Source of the DNA: Achromobacter pestifer
GTDB taxonomy: Bacteria > Pseudomonadota > Gammaproteobacteria > Burkholderiales > Burkholderiaceae_B
DNA length: 64,000 bases
Direction: 5' to 3'
Assembly: GCF_013267355.1 (NCBI RefSeq)
Contig: NZ_CP053985.1
Coordinates: forward strand, 4,588,001-4,652,000
A model generated the notes under the pieces. The model worked only from the letters and a program-made list of their open reading frames with translations, made no database searches and was not told the DNA's origin. Positions 1 to 9,798 of the stretch are shown piece after piece. Both the position numbers and the translations under genes were made by a program. The stretch's first letter is position 1. Each line of letters starts with the position of its first letter.

Positions 1-1
1 C

Positions 2-145
2 AGCGCCATGAGCGAGGCGGGAGCGAGTCCGGTCGGCGTGCAGGTGCTGGCGGGGCGCTACCGCGAGGACCTGTGCCTGGAGGTGGGCGAAATCATCGAG
101 GCGGGCGCAGCGCCCATCGAGATCGCGGAGCCCGCGGCCCGCTAG
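2..145 (+). CDS. Amidase-family protein, C-terminal fragment (5' end outside window)
   Basis: An open frame enters from the left edge and ends at TAG after 47 codons. The visible tail has the Pro-Val-Gly-Val-Gln-Val-Leu-Ala-Gly-Arg pattern followed by Arg-Glu-Asp-Leu-Cys-Leu, which resembles the C-terminus of amidase-signature (GatA-like) hydrolases. The catalytic Ser-Ser-Lys part lies outside the window, so neither substrate nor integrity can be judged. The gene is convergent with the FAH-family hydratase that follows. Confidence 0.6.
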   Translation, partial: SAMSEAGASPVGVQVLAGRYREDLCLEVGEIIEAGAAPIEIAEPAAR

Positions 146-211
146 CGTCCCGCTTATCCGCCAGAGCGGGCAAAGCGGGCTTGGGAGCGAGGCGGCCGGG
201 TATTGCCCCGG

Positions 212-1000
212 CTAGGGCTTGCTGAAGCGCAGGCGCAGGACGCCGAGGTCGCCGTAGGCGAGTGCCAGGTCGTGATTGGCCGGCACGTCCAGGAAGCCGG
301 CGTAGGAGCCGGTAATGACGTGCTGGCCGGCGCGCAGTCCGAGGCCCTGTTCGCGCAGGAAGTTGGCCAGCCAGTAAAGCCCCGCCTTGGGACGGTCATT
401 CGGATGGATGCCCGCATGCTGCTCGGTTTCGACGCCGTCCACCGACAGCGTGATGCTCATGCTGCCCGGGGCCTCGTGCGGTGAGGCGATGCGCGGACCC
501 AGCACCAGGCCCTGGTTGAACATGTGGTCGGCAAGCAGTTCCGGCAGGCTGGCGTGCTCCGGCGCGGCATAGCGGCATCCCAGCACTTCCAGGGCCAGGC
601 GCGCGCCGCCGATGGCGGCGTCTATGTCGGCTTCGGTGTAGGGCTGCGGGCGGGCGGGCAGATCCCGGGCGATTTCGAACGCGATCTCGGGTTCGATGCG
701 CACGGTCTGCGTGCGGGTCGCGATGGGGCCGGCTTCGGCGTGGGCGACGGTCGAGGCGTAGATCGGCGCGACCACGCTTTTCTCGGGCGTGGGCAGCGCG
801 CTCTTCCAGGCGCCGATATCGTCCTGGTGGTTCTCAAGCAGTAGCTGCGCGGTGCGTTGCTGCACGGCGAAGGCCTGGTTCAGCGACTGCGGGCGGCAGT
901 CGGCGGGCAGGCGCGGGCCGGCGATGCCGGATTCGCGCGCGGCGATCAGGTAGCGGGCCGCGTCGAGGCTGCCGGGGTAGTCTTCGATTTTGATCTGCAT
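212..1000 (-). CDS. FAH-family 2-keto-4-pentenoate hydratase-like enzyme
   Basis: This 262-residue protein has the length and layout of the 2-oxopent-4-enoate hydratase / fumarylacetoacetate hydrolase superfamily. These enzymes hydrate or decarboxylate 2-keto acids formed in aromatic meta-cleavage, using a divalent metal. The Arg-Ile-Glu-Pro-Glu segment near residue 103 fits the Glu-x-Glu metal-binding motif, and a Gly-Ser-Tyr-Ala-Gly motif lies near the C-terminus. The ATG lies 4 nt after the stop of a small membrane-protein gene, so the two are probably cotranscribed. No other ring-cleavage genes are near, so the true substrate is open. Confidence 0.8.
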   Translation of the reverse strand: MQIKIEDYPGSLDAARYLIAARESGIAGPRLPADCRPQSLNQAFAVQQRTAQLLLENHQDDIGAWKSALPTPEKSVVAPIYASTVAHAEAGPIATRTQTVRIEPEIAFEIARDLPARPQPYTEADIDAAIGGARLALEVLGCRYAAPEHASLPELLADHMFNQGLVLGPRIASPHEAPGSMSITLSVDGVETEQHAGIHPNDRPKAGLYWLANFLREQGLGLRAGQHVITGSYAGFLDVPANHDLALAYGDLGVLRLRFSKP

Positions 1001-1004
1001 GCGC

Positions 1005-1394
1005 TCAAGCTCCCACGAACAGCAAGATCCAGAGCACGATCATGGCGATCAGGCCGAGCCAGCACGAACCCCAGAAGCCGACGATCGGCCATTTCAGCGA
1101 CAGCGGCGTTTTCTTCGGATCGACGTGGTCCAGCAGGTCATTGGCGTTGCCGATCAGCCAGAAGCGCGTGCCGGGAAACATCAGGCGGAAGAAATAATCC
1201 AGCATGATGGACGCCTGGATCGCAAGCGGATACTGATCGAACGGGCGGTGCTGCAGGAAGGGGTGCTTCAGCGAGGCGTTGATCTGCTTTTTCTTGAAGA
1301 ACAGCACGATGCCGCAAAGCGTGCAGGTGATGAAGCACAGCAGGAAGAGGCTGAAGGCCATGGCCATGGCGGGGGTATGCATGGGGGATCTCAA
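1005..1394 (-). CDS. Small membrane protein of unknown function
   Basis: This 129-residue protein has one clear hydrophobic segment near the N-terminus (about residues 10-33) and another at the very C-terminus (about 103-128). The charged middle contains Lys-Lys-Lys and Asp-Pro-Lys-Lys. I do not recognise the family. It sits upstream of, and very close to, the FAH-family hydratase on the same strand. The even codon use and the context suggest a real gene, but no function can be given. Confidence 0.65.
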   Translation of the reverse strand: MRSPMHTPAMAMAFSLFLLCFITCTLCGIVLFFKKKQINASLKHPFLQHRPFDQYPLAIQASIMLDYFFRLMFPGTRFWLIGNANDLLDHVDPKKTPLSLKWPIVGFWGSCWLGLIAMIVLWILLFVGA

Positions 1395-1521
1395 GAGTGC
1401 GCGGTGTGCCGCGTTCGGATGATAAGAAAGCCTGCAGGAAATTGCTGGCTGTATTGTAGATGGCTAGCCGCAGCCCCGTGTTCAGGGCTGCGTCAGCCAG
1501 CGCGCCGCGCAGTGGGCTGGG

Positions 1522-2802
1522 TCAGCCGCGGACCTGGCCTTCGCCGCTCAGTACCCACTTCAACGTGGTCAGGCCTTCCAGGCCGACCGGGCCGCGCGCG
1601 TGCAGGCGGTTCGTGGAAATGCCGATCTCGGCACCCAAACCGTACTCGAAGCCGTCGGCAAAGCAGGTCGGCAGGTTGACATACACCGAGCTGGAATCGA
1701 CCTCGCGCTGGAAGCGCTGCGCGGCGGACAGGTCCTCGGTGACGATGGCATCGGTATGGCCGGAGCCCCAGCGCGCGATGTGCTCGATGGCGTCGTCCAG
1801 CGTGTCGACGATGCGCACGGCCAGGATGGGCCCCAGGTACTCCGTGGCCCAGTCTTCTTCCGTGGCCGGCTTGGCATGCGGCAGCAGGGCCAGCGTGCGC
1901 GGGCAGCCGCGCAACTCGACGCCGTGCTCGGTGAGCGCCGCGGCCAGGCTGGGCAGGATGGAAACGGCGGCCACTGCGTCGACCAGCAGGGTTTCCATGG
2001 CGCCGCAAATGCCGTAGCGATAGGTCTTGGCGTTGAAGGCGACGGCGTGCGCCTTGTCCGGATCCGCCGCCGCGTCGATATAGACGTGGCAGTTGCCGTC
2101 CAGGTGCTTGATGAGCGGCACGCGCGCTTCTTGCGCCAGACGGGCGATCAGGCCCTTGCCGCCGCGCGGCACGATGACGTCGATGTGCTCGGTCATGGTG
2201 ATGAGCTTGCCGACCGCGGCCCGGTCGGCCGTGGCGACGACCTGCACCGCGTCCTGCGGCAGGCCGGCGGCGGCCAGGCCGGTCTGCACGATGCGGCCCA
2301 GCGCGATATTGGAATGCAGGGCTTCGCTGCCGCCGCGCAGGATGGCTGCGTTGCCCGACTTCAGGCACAGCGCGGCCGCGTCTATGGTCACGTTGGGACG
2401 CGATTCGTAGATGATGCCGATCACGCCCAGCGGCACGCGCATCTGCGCGACGCGCATGCCGTTGGGGCGCACGCTGGTGGCGGTGATGCTGCCGATGGGA
2501 TCCGGCAGCGCGGCGATCTGGCGCAGGCCTTCCGCCATGTGCGTCAGCGTCTTGTCCGACAGGGTCAGGCGGTCCAGCAGGGCCGGGTCCAGGCCGTTGC
2601 TGCGCGCCGCCGCCAAGTCTTTCTCGTTGGCGGCCTTGAGTTCGTCGTGGCTGGCGGCCAGGGCGTCGGCCATGGCCAGCAGCGCCTGGTTCTTGGCGGC
2701 GCCATTGGCGCGCATCATGGCGCGCGAGGCGCGGCGGGCGTTTTCGCCCAGGGCAAGCATGGCTTGTTCGATGGAGGACGTGGACATGGCAGCGTCGATC
2801 AT
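1522..2802 (-). CDS. proA: Glutamate-5-semialdehyde dehydrogenase (gamma-glutamyl phosphate reductase)
   Basis: ProA reduces gamma-glutamyl phosphate with NADPH to glutamate-5-semialdehyde, the second step of proline synthesis in the cytoplasm. The 426-residue product has the ProA aldehyde-dehydrogenase fold. A Gly-Ile-Cys-Gly-Ala-Met-Glu-Thr segment carries the catalytic Cys, and the Glu-Ser-Arg-Pro-Asn-Val-Thr motif lies upstream. Two in-frame ATGs occur, at 2802 and 2787 (the latter gives Met-Ser-Thr-Ser). Neither has a strong Shine-Dalgarno, so the start is uncertain by five codons. The gene is last in the leuS-lptE-holA-proA order, 114 nt after holA. Confidence 0.95.
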   Translation of the reverse strand: MIDAAMSTSSIEQAMLALGENARRASRAMMRANGAAKNQALLAMADALAASHDELKAANEKDLAAARSNGLDPALLDRLTLSDKTLTHMAEGLRQIAALPDPIGSITATSVRPNGMRVAQMRVPLGVIGIIYESRPNVTIDAAALCLKSGNAAILRGGSEALHSNIALGRIVQTGLAAAGLPQDAVQVVATADRAAVGKLITMTEHIDVIVPRGGKGLIARLAQEARVPLIKHLDGNCHVYIDAAADPDKAHAVAFNAKTYRYGICGAMETLLVDAVAAVSILPSLAAALTEHGVELRGCPRTLALLPHAKPATEEDWATEYLGPILAVRIVDTLDDAIEHIARWGSGHTDAIVTEDLSAAQRFQREVDSSSVYVNLPTCFADGFEYGLGAEIGISTNRLHARGPVGLEGLTTLKWVLSGEGQVRG

Positions 2803-2916
2803 GAAAGTGGGGCGGCGCGGGCGCCGCCTGGAGATTCAGTGTATATCCGGTCGCTAGACCGGGCGAATTCCAGCCGGATGGCTGGAGGGGAGGCGAAGGC
2901 GGCGGCTATGCCGCCT

Positions 2917-3972
2917 TCACGGTCGTCCGCCGGCGGCGGCGACGCGCAGCGCGAGCCGCGTCATTTCTTCCCAGGGATCGGACAAGCGTCCGGGCACCGA
3001 CAGGCCCTTGATCAGGCGGTCCACCTCGTGGGCGTGCTGCACGGCGGCGGGCCACACGTTCGGCTGCACCCGGCCGAGCGCTTGCAGCGCCAGACGCTCG
3101 TGCGCGCCGAAGATGCGCAGGCGGCGCATCAGGCCGTTGACGTCCTGGCGCAGGGCGCGGGCTTCGGCGACGCGGGCCAGCAGGCGGATTTCCTCGCCGA
3201 CCGCCCACAGCACCAGCGGCAGGGCTTCGCCCTCGGCGCGCAGGCCGTCGATCATGCGGATGGTGCGGCCGGTGTCGCCGGCGAGCATGGCGTCGCGCAG
3301 GCCGAAGACGTCGTAGCGCGCCACGTTCAGCACCGCGCGTTCCACGTCCTCCGCGGCCAGTTGGCCTTCGGGGTAGAGCAAGCCCAGCTTCTGGATTTCC
3401 TGGTGGGCCGCCAGCAGATTGCCTTCCACTTTGTCGGCCATCCATTGCAGCGTGGTGCCGTCGGCGCGCTGGTTCTGGCGCGCCAGGCGCATGCCGACCC
3501 AGGCGGGCAGGCGGCCGCGTTCGATGTTGGCGATATCGACCATCATGCCGCCGCGGCTCAAGGCCTGCACCCAGCGGCTCTCGCGGGTGGCCTTGTCCAG
3601 GCGGGGCAGGGCGATCAGGACAAGGGTGTCCGGATCCGCCTGCTTTTCGGCCTGTTCGGCCAGCTTGGCCAGGGTGTCGGCGCCTGCCTTGCCGGGCTTG
3701 CCAGTCGGGATCTTGATTTCAAGTATGCGGCGGTCGCCGAACAGCGATACGCTCTGGGTGGCGGCGGTGACCGAGCTCCAGTCGCTGCGTGCATCCATCA
3801 CCATGGACAGGCGGTCGGTGTAGCCCGCGTTGCGGGCCGCGGCGCGCAGGGCGTCCACGGCTTCGGTCACGAGCAGGGGTTCGTCGCCGGACACCGTGTA
3901 GAGCGGCGCCAGGCGGTTGCCTGGCCGCTGCAGGTGCTCGGCCAGGCGATCCGCGTCCAGGGGCTGTGCCAT
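2917..3972 (-). CDS. holA: DNA polymerase III delta subunit
   Basis: HolA is the clamp-loader subunit that opens the beta sliding clamp. At 351 residues it matches the family length of about 340. The Ala-Pro-Leu-Tyr-Thr-Val-Ser-Gly-Asp-Glu-Pro-Leu start of the AAA+-like domain is visible near residue 20. The ATG directly abuts the TAA of lptE (TAAATG), which implies translational coupling. The position between lptE and proA is conserved in related betaproteobacteria. Confidence 0.93.
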   Translation of the reverse strand: MAQPLDADRLAEHLQRPGNRLAPLYTVSGDEPLLVTEAVDALRAAARNAGYTDRLSMVMDARSDWSSVTAATQSVSLFGDRRILEIKIPTGKPGKAGADTLAKLAEQAEKQADPDTLVLIALPRLDKATRESRWVQALSRGGMMVDIANIERGRLPAWVGMRLARQNQRADGTTLQWMADKVEGNLLAAHQEIQKLGLLYPEGQLAAEDVERAVLNVARYDVFGLRDAMLAGDTGRTIRMIDGLRAEGEALPLVLWAVGEEIRLLARVAEARALRQDVNGLMRRLRIFGAHERLALQALGRVQPNVWPAAVQHAHEVDRLIKGLSVPGRLSDPWEEMTRLALRVAAAGGRP

Positions 3973-4647
3973 TTAGCGCAGGATGGCCGGATCTGTGGTG
4001 GACGGCGTCTGCCACGGCGCGGGCATGCGCTTCTGATCCGGTAGGGTCGGGTCGTACAGCGGGGTTTCGCCGTCTTCGGCGCGCTGTTCGGCATTTTCGA
4101 ACGCGTGGCGTACTTCCGGTGCGGTCATGCGGCGCAGCAGCCGGGAGACGAGGTCGCGCTGCATGGCCTTGTACAGCGTTTCGATCTGGCCCTGCTTAGC
4201 CTGTACGACCTGGTCGTCATAAGGCATTTCGCGGTAGATCGACAGCGTCGTGTCCGGGATCAGCGCGCGGCCCTTGGCGTCGACCAGGCGGAACGTGTAG
4301 TTGATGCCGAGTTCGTATTCCTCGACGCGGCCCTGGGCGTTCAGCGAGACTTCGCGCAGGGTGCGGGTGTCGCCGACCTGCTGCAAGATGGCCTGCGCCT
4401 CCTTGGGCGTGGACACGAGCTTGGTGTTAGGCGAGGCCGCGCGTAGCGCGCGGCGCACGTCGGCGCCGAACTGGGTGGTGTCGGGTATGCCGAGATACAG
4501 CGTGTCGAACGGCATCGGAGTGACGCCCCGCAAGGCGAAGCCGCAGGCGGAGAGCAGCATGAACAGTGCCAGGCAGGCGCTGCGCAGCAGCCAGGACTGG
4601 CGGGGGGAATGCGTTTGTTGCCCGGCGAAGTGCATGCTTGACCTCAT
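3973..4647 (-). CDS. lptE: LPS-assembly outer-membrane lipoprotein LptE
   Basis: LptE plugs the LptD barrel and helps insert lipopolysaccharide into the outer leaflet. The 224-residue precursor has a hydrophobic signal and a lipobox, Leu-Leu-Ser-Ala-Cys, with the acylated Cys near residue 35, followed by the Gly-Phe-Ala-Leu-Arg-Gly typical of LptE. The ATG at 4647 overlaps the leuS stop as TGATG, which decides the start; an ATG four codons downstream is the alternative. The reading frame stays open far upstream inside leuS, but that part is a shadow. The next gene, holA, starts immediately after the stop. Confidence 0.92.
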   Translation of the reverse strand: MRSSMHFAGQQTHSPRQSWLLRSACLALFMLLSACGFALRGVTPMPFDTLYLGIPDTTQFGADVRRALRAASPNTKLVSTPKEAQAILQQVGDTRTLREVSLNAQGRVEEYELGINYTFRLVDAKGRALIPDTTLSIYREMPYDDQVVQAKQGQIETLYKAMQRDLVSRLLRRMTAPEVRHAFENAEQRAEDGETPLYDPTLPDQKRMPAPWQTPSTTDPAILR

Positions 4648-7304
4648 CAGCCTACGACGTTGACCAGTTTGCCCGGAACCACGATGACGCGCTTGGGCGG
4701 ACGGCCTTCCAGGAAGCGGGCGACTTCTTCCTGGGATGCCGCGAGCTTTTCGATGTCTTCCTTGGCGGCCTTGGCGGCCACGCGGATCGAGCCGCGCAGC
4801 TTGCCGTTGACCTGGAGCATCAGCTCGATCTCGTCGGCGACCAGCGCCGCTTCGTCCACGTGCGGCCAGGGCGCGTCGAGCAGGTCGCCCAGCTCGTGGG
4901 CGTAGCCCAGGTCGCGCCACAAGTGCCAGGTGATGTGCGGCACCACGGGGTACAGCACGCGCAGCAGCACGCCCAGCGTTTCGGCGTAGGCGGCGTCCGC
5001 GGCCGCGCCTTCGGGCAGCTTGGCGTCGTCGATGGCGTTGAGCATCTTCATGCACGCGGACACGACAGTGTTGTACTGGATGCGCTGGTAGTCGTAGTCG
5101 GCTTGCTTGAGCAGGCCGTAGACTTCGCGGCGCAGGTCCTTGACCGGGGCCGGCGCCTGGGCCCAGTCGGCGCCGTTGGCCAGGCCGCGCGCGATGGCTT
5201 CGCGCTGGCCGTAGCTGATGGACCAGAGGCGGCGCAGGAAGCGGTTGGAGCCCTCGACGCCGGAGTCGGACCATTCGAGGGTCTGTTCCGGCGGGCTGGC
5301 GAACATGACGAACAGGCGGGCCGTGTCGGCGCCCAGCGTGTCGATCAGCGATTGCGGGTCGACGCCGTTGTTCTTGGACTTGGACATCGTGCCCACGCCG
5401 CCGTAGGTGATGGCCGAGCCGTCCGACTTCAGCTTGGCGCCGACGATGGCGCCGCGGTCGTCGTAGACGTTTTCGACGTCTTCCGGCCAGAAGTACTCGA
5501 TGCCGCCCTGAGGCGTCTTGCGCGAGTAGATATGATTCAGCACCATGCCCTGGCACAGCAGCTTGGTGAAGGGCTCGTCGAAGTTGAGCAAGCCCATGTC
5601 GCGCATGACCTTGGTCCAGAAGCGGGCGTACAGCAGGTGGAGCACCGCGTGTTCGATGCCGCCGATGTACTGGTCCATCGGCATCCAGTAGTCATTGCGC
5701 GGGTCGACCATGGCCTGGTCGTTGCCCGGCGAGGTGTAGCGCATGAAATACCAGGACGAGTCCACGAAGGTGTCCATCGTGTCCGTTTCACGGCGCGCCG
5801 GCTTGCCGCAGTTGGGGCAGGCGCAGGACAGGAAGGCCTCGTTCTTGGCCAGGGGGTTGCCGCTGCCGTCCGGGATGAGGTCGTCGGGCAGGACCACCGG
5901 CAGGTCTTTTTCCGGAACCGGGACCGGGCCGCAATCCGCGCAGTGGATGATGGGGATGGGGGTGCCCCAATAGCGCTGGCGCGAGATGCCCCAGTCGCGC
6001 AGGCGCCAGGTGGTCTGCTTTTCGCCCAGGCCTTGCGCGCCCAGGTCGACGGCGATGGCGTCGACCGCTTCCTTGTGCGAGAGGCCGTCGTACTTGCCTG
6101 AATTGATGGTGCGGCCGGCCTGCTTGTCGCCGTACCACTCCTGCCAGGCGTTGGTGGAGTATTCCTTGCCGGCCACGTCCACGACCTGGACGATGGGCAG
6201 GTCGTATTTCTTGGCGAAGGCGAAATCGCGTTCGTCATGCGCCGGCACGCCCATGACGGCGCCGTCGCCGTAGGTCATGAGCACGTAGTTGCCGACCCAG
6301 ACCTCGACTTCGGCGCCCGTGACCGGGTGCGTGACGTAGAGGCCCGTGGGCATGCCTTCCTTTTCGCGCGTGGCCATTTCGGCCTCGGTCGTGCCGCCCA
6401 GCTTGCATTGCTCGATGAACGCGGCCAGCTGCGGATTGGACAAGGCGGCCTGCGTGGCCACGGGGTGTTCCGGCGCCACGGCGCAGAAGGTCACGCCCAT
6501 GATGGTATCGGCGCGGGTGGTGAAGACGTACAGCTTGCCGTCCTGGATCAGCTGGCCATTCTGGCCGGCGATCTGGTGCGGGAAGGCGAAGCGCAGGCCC
6601 TCGGACTTGCCGATCCAGTTTTCCTGCATCAGGCGCACGCGCTCGGGCCAGCCGGGCAGGTCGTTCTGGACGGCGCCCAGCAGCTCGTCGGCGTAATCGG
6701 TGATGCGCAGGTAGTAGCCGGGGATCTCGCGCTTTTCGACCAGCGCGCCCGAGCGCCAGCCGCGGCCGTCGATGACCTGCTCATTGGCCAGCACGGTCTG
6801 GTCCACCGGATCCCAGTTGACGACCTGGGTCTTGCGGTAGGCGACGCCCTTTTCCAGCATCTTGAGGAACAGCCACTGGTTCCACTTGTAGTACTGGGGA
6901 TCGCAGGCGCACATTTCGCGCGACCAGTCGATTGCCAGCCCCATCGCCTTCATCTGCTTCTTCATGTAGGCGATGTTGTCGTACGTCCACTTCGCCGGCG
7001 GCACCTTGGACTTGATGGCGGCGTTTTCCGCCGGCATGCCGAAGGCGTCCCAGCCCATGGGCATCAGGACGTTGTAGCCACGCATGCGCAGCTGGCGCGC
7101 CATCATGTCGTTGATGGTGTAGTTGCGCACGTGACCCATGTGCAGCTTGCCGCTGGGGTAGGGCAGCATGGAGCAGGCGTAGAACTTCGGCTTTTCGGAG
7201 CCGTCGGCGTTCTTGGCGTGTTCGTGGACCAGGTAGACGTCGCGGGCCTGCCAGTCTTGGTGGGCGGCTGCTTCGACGGTAGTGGGGAGGTAACGTTCCT
7301 GCAT
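4647..7304 (-). CDS. leuS: Leucyl-tRNA synthetase
   Basis: LeuS charges tRNA-Leu and edits misactivated amino acids. The class I HIGH motif appears as His-Met-Gly-His at residues 55-58, and the KMSKS loop as Thr-Met-Ser-Lys-Ser-Lys in the C-terminal third, with the CP1 editing domain between. I chose the ATG giving Met-Gln-Glu-Arg-Tyr, because LeuS of other proteobacteria starts Met-Gln-Glu at this point. A GTG at 7316 would add four residues. With this start the protein has 885 residues, the usual length. It leads the leuS-lptE-holA-proA operon. Confidence 0.97.
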   Translation of the reverse strand: MQERYLPTTVEAAAHQDWQARDVYLVHEHAKNADGSEKPKFYACSMLPYPSGKLHMGHVRNYTINDMMARQLRMRGYNVLMPMGWDAFGMPAENAAIKSKVPPAKWTYDNIAYMKKQMKAMGLAIDWSREMCACDPQYYKWNQWLFLKMLEKGVAYRKTQVVNWDPVDQTVLANEQVIDGRGWRSGALVEKREIPGYYLRITDYADELLGAVQNDLPGWPERVRLMQENWIGKSEGLRFAFPHQIAGQNGQLIQDGKLYVFTTRADTIMGVTFCAVAPEHPVATQAALSNPQLAAFIEQCKLGGTTEAEMATREKEGMPTGLYVTHPVTGAEVEVWVGNYVLMTYGDGAVMGVPAHDERDFAFAKKYDLPIVQVVDVAGKEYSTNAWQEWYGDKQAGRTINSGKYDGLSHKEAVDAIAVDLGAQGLGEKQTTWRLRDWGISRQRYWGTPIPIIHCADCGPVPVPEKDLPVVLPDDLIPDGSGNPLAKNEAFLSCACPNCGKPARRETDTMDTFVDSSWYFMRYTSPGNDQAMVDPRNDYWMPMDQYIGGIEHAVLHLLYARFWTKVMRDMGLLNFDEPFTKLLCQGMVLNHIYSRKTPQGGIEYFWPEDVENVYDDRGAIVGAKLKSDGSAITYGGVGTMSKSKNNGVDPQSLIDTLGADTARLFVMFASPPEQTLEWSDSGVEGSNRFLRRLWSISYGQREAIARGLANGADWAQAPAPVKDLRREVYGLLKQADYDYQRIQYNTVVSACMKMLNAIDDAKLPEGAAADAAYAETLGVLLRVLYPVVPHITWHLWRDLGYAHELGDLLDAPWPHVDEAALVADEIELMLQVNGKLRGSIRVAAKAAKEDIEKLAASQEEVARFLEGRPPKRVIVVPGKLVNVVG

Positions 7305-7389
7305 GGGCTCGTGCACGGTGGCAAAAAAAGGGTGAGCCGCCTCGCCGCGCGGGCGCGGAGGCGGTCAAAACCCCTGATTATAGGAGGTG

Positions 7390-8610
7390 CTAGGCGCGGG
7401 CAGGGGTCGGAGCCGTTTCCGGGATGCGCGCGCTAGGCGCGAGGGTGCCATAAATCAGCGTAATCACCCCGAGGACGGCGCCCGCCGTGACCACGCCGGG
7501 CCAGCCAAAATGGGCGTACAGCCAGGACGATACCAGTGAACCGGATGCTCCGCCGATGAAGTAGCTGGTCATGTAGCCCGCCGTCAGCCGGCTGCGCGCC
7601 TCGGGGCGCAGGCGGTAGAGGGAGCTGGTATTGGTGACATGTACGCCCTGGATCGCCAGGTCCTGCACCAGGATGCCGGCCAGCAGGGCCAGCACCGACG
7701 CCTGGCCGAACGCCATCAGCCCCCAGGAACCCAGCAGCAACAACAGCCCGACGCGGGTGGCCAGGTTGCCCAAGCCCCGGTCGGCCATGCGGCCGAAACG
7801 GTTGGCGGCGTAGGCGCCGGCAGCGCCAGCCAGGCCGAACAGGCCGATGGCGGTGTTGCTGTATTGATAGGGCGGGCTGGACAGCAGGAAGGTCAGGGGC
7901 GTCCACAGCATGCTGAAGGCCGCGAACAGCAGCCCGCCCAGCAGCGAACGGGCGCGGAACAGCGGTTCCTCGACGAACATGCGCAGGATCGAGCCCAGGA
8001 GGCGCGGATAGCTCAGCCCGGCGGGGCTCTGGTGGCGCGGCAGCAGGCGCCACAGGGCGGCGGACATGATCAGCATCAGGATGGCCGCCACCCAGTACAC
8101 CGTGCGCCAGCTGCCCACGTCGGCCAGCGCGCCCGCGACGGTGCGGGCCAGCAGGATGCCCAGCAGCAGCCCGCTCATGACCGTGCCTACCGCCTTGCCC
8201 CGTTCGTGGGGCGCGGCCAGCGTCGCGGCGTAGGGCACCAGGATCTGCGCCACCACGGACAGCATGCCGGTCAGCGCGGTGCCCAGGATCAGCACGGTGA
8301 TGTTGGGGGCGAAGGCGGAAATCAGCAGACCGCCCGAGGACAGCAGGCTCATCAGCACGATCAGGCCGCGGCGCTCGAACATGTCGCCCAGCGGCACCAG
8401 CAGCATCAAGCCCAACGCGTAGCTCAGTTGCGCGGTGGTGACGATGCTGCCCGCCGTGGCGGTGGACAGCGAGAATTGCTCGCTGATCGTGTGCAGCAGC
8501 GGTTGCGCATAGTAGTTGCTGGCGACCGCGAGGCCGGTGGCCACCGACATCAGCAGGATGATGGGCGCGGTCAGCGCGGGCGTCTGGGAGGACTGGGTAG
8601 CGGAAGTCAT
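7390..8610 (-). CDS. MFS efflux transporter
   Basis: This 406-residue protein has about 12 hydrophobic segments. The Gly-Asp-Met-Phe-Glu-Arg-Arg-Gly loop after the second segment is the major-facilitator motif A in a shortened form. It resembles drug or sugar-efflux-type MFS proteins; the substrate is unknown. The ATG at 8610 (Met-Thr-Ser-Ala) was chosen because upstream sequence in the same frame is the shadow of the regulator. It lies 50 nt downstream of a MarR-type regulator on the same strand, so repression by that protein is a reasonable inference. Confidence 0.85.
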   Translation of the reverse strand: MTSATQSSQTPALTAPIILLMSVATGLAVASNYYAQPLLHTISEQFSLSTATAGSIVTTAQLSYALGLMLLVPLGDMFERRGLIVLMSLLSSGGLLISAFAPNITVLILGTALTGMLSVVAQILVPYAATLAAPHERGKAVGTVMSGLLLGILLARTVAGALADVGSWRTVYWVAAILMLIMSAALWRLLPRHQSPAGLSYPRLLGSILRMFVEEPLFRARSLLGGLLFAAFSMLWTPLTFLLSSPPYQYSNTAIGLFGLAGAAGAYAANRFGRMADRGLGNLATRVGLLLLLGSWGLMAFGQASVLALLAGILVQDLAIQGVHVTNTSSLYRLRPEARSRLTAGYMTSYFIGGASGSLVSSWLYAHFGWPGVVTAGAVLGVITLIYGTLAPSARIPETAPTPARA

Positions 8611-8660
8611 GGATCTGGATCGGGGAAGGGCGGCTGCGGGTAAGGCTCTGGGTGGCGGGC

Positions 8661-9173
8661 TCAGGTGCCGATGCCGCCAGGGGTTTCCTGGTCCTGTTTG
8701 ATCAGCAGCCTCTTGAGGAGACCGGCCAATTGCTTGCGTTCGCTGGCGGACAGCGGCTCCAGCAACTCGTTGAGGTCTTTGAGGTAGTCCTTCAGCACCA
8801 GCTTGATGACGCGCAGGCCTTCGCTGGTGAGAGAAACGATGACGCCGCGCCGGTCTTCCGGATTGGGGCTGCGCGTGAGCAAGCCGGCCTGCTCCAGGCG
8901 ATCGAGCCGGTTGGTCATCGCGCCGGAGGTCAGCAGCAGGGCCTCCACCAGTTTCTGCGGATTCAGCGCGTAAGGCGCGCCGCTGCGGTACAGCGTGGCC
9001 AGCACGTCGAATTCGCCCTGGTGCAGGTCGTAGCGGCGAAAGCTGCGGTTCACATTGCGGGCGGCCAGCGCGTTCAGGCGGAACACGCGGGTGACGACGG
9101 ACATGGCGGCGAAGTCCTGGGCGGGACATTCGCGGGTCCATTGCGAGATCACCAGATCGACGAGGTCATTCAT
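8661..9173 (-). CDS. MarR-family transcriptional regulator
   Basis: A 170-residue protein with the MarR winged-helix fold. The recognition region near residues 75-95 contains Leu-Leu-Leu-Thr-Ser-Gly-Ala-Met-Thr-Asn-Arg. The wing carries Pro-Asn-Pro-Glu-Asp-Arg-Arg-Gly, the usual Asp-x-Arg-(Arg/Gly) signature. It probably represses itself and the MFS gene just downstream, and is probably released by a phenolic ligand; that role is inferred from the family and position. The region upstream of its ATG (9174-9240) is AT-rich, fitting a promoter. Confidence 0.88.
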   Translation of the reverse strand: MNDLVDLVISQWTRECPAQDFAAMSVVTRVFRLNALAARNVNRSFRRYDLHQGEFDVLATLYRSGAPYALNPQKLVEALLLTSGAMTNRLDRLEQAGLLTRSPNPEDRRGVIVSLTSEGLRVIKLVLKDYLKDLNELLEPLSASERKQLAGLLKRLLIKQDQETPGGIGT

Positions 9174-9263
9174 GGCTATACGGTATTTATTTTTACGTGA
9201 AGTATCTTAACATGAAGATAAATTGAGAAGGCCGGCCCATGCGCCGCACGCGCCGGCCGCCGC

Positions 9264-9302
9264 AAAAAAAGAAGGGCCCGCCTCTTGCGAGGCGGGCCCT
9301 TC
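9264..9302 (-). terminator. Rho-independent terminator of the HU-like gene
   Basis: A perfect 14-bp stem (9271-9284 with 9289-9302) encloses a TTGC loop. Read on the minus strand it is followed by seven T residues (A-run at 9264-9270). It begins 25 nt after the stop of the HU-like gene and should end that transcript. Confidence 0.9.
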
Positions 9303-9327
9303 CGGCTTGACCGGAACTACGCGCGAA

Positions 9328-9798
9328 TTACTGCGCGGCGTCCTTCAGCTTCTTGAGCGGGCGAACCTTCACCTTGACCGAAGCCGGCTTGGCGGGGAAC
9401 CAGCGCTCTTCACCGGTGAACGGATCCTTGCCGAAGCGCTTGGCCTTGGCGGGAACCTTCTGCACGGCAACCTTGAACAGGCCGGGCAGCGTGAATTCGC
9501 CGACGCCCTTCTTGTCCACGGAGCTCAGCACCGAGGTTTCCAGGCTGGTCAGGACGGCCTTGACCGACTTGGCTTCAACGCCGGATTGCTCAACGATGTA
9601 GGCGATGAGCTGGGTCTTGTTCAGAGCAGCCTTGATGGCCTTGGGGGCAGCAGCGACCTTCTTGGCGGCGACGACCTTCTTGACAGCCGGCTTGGCAGCG
9701 GGCTTCACAGCGGGTTTGGCAGCAGTTGCCTTCTTTGCGGGCGCCTTGGCGGCGGGCTTGGTGACTTTCTTGGCAGGAGCTTTTGCTTTCGTGGCCAT
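9328..9798 (-). CDS. HU-family DNA-binding protein with histone H1-like N-terminal extension
   Basis: The 156-residue product joins two parts. Residues 1 to about 58 are a Lys/Ala/Pro-rich tail built of Ala-Lys-Lys and Lys-Pro-Ala units, like bacterial H1 homologues. The remaining ~98 residues are an HU domain beginning Leu-Asn-Lys-Thr-Gln-Leu-Ile, with a Lys-Asp-Pro-Phe-Thr-Gly-Glu-Glu arm in place of the usual Arg-Asn-Pro-x-Thr-Gly. It should bind and bend DNA in the nucleoid, with the tail adding non-specific contacts. The ATG at 9798 is preferred to a TTG two codons upstream. A strong terminator follows the gene. Confidence 0.9.
   Translation of the reverse strand: MATKAKAPAKKVTKPAAKAPAKKATAAKPAVKPAAKPAVKKVVAAKKVAAAPKAIKAALNKTQLIAYIVEQSGVEAKSVKAVLTSLETSVLSSVDKKGVGEFTLPGLFKVAVQKVPAKAKRFGKDPFTGEERWFPAKPASVKVKVRPLKKLKDAAQ

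Noticed and set aside
1470..1491. A hairpin (GCAGCCC/GGGCTGC) after proA as a terminator
   Set aside because: The stem is only 7 bp and no T-run follows it on the minus strand.
1600..4044. An 814-codon plus-strand open frame opposite proA and holA
   Set aside because: It is antisense to two clearly recognisable genes, is rich in Gly/Ala/Arg/Gln/His as expected of high-GC shadow frames, has no ribosome site and resembles no protein family I know.
4648..5556. An apparent N-terminal extension of LptE of over 300 residues
   Set aside because: The extension lies inside leuS in another frame. The lipobox and the TGATG overlap place the true start at 4647.
4566..6101. A 511-codon plus-strand open frame opposite leuS
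   Set aside because: It is antisense to the catalytic core of leucyl-tRNA synthetase and shows shadow-frame composition only.
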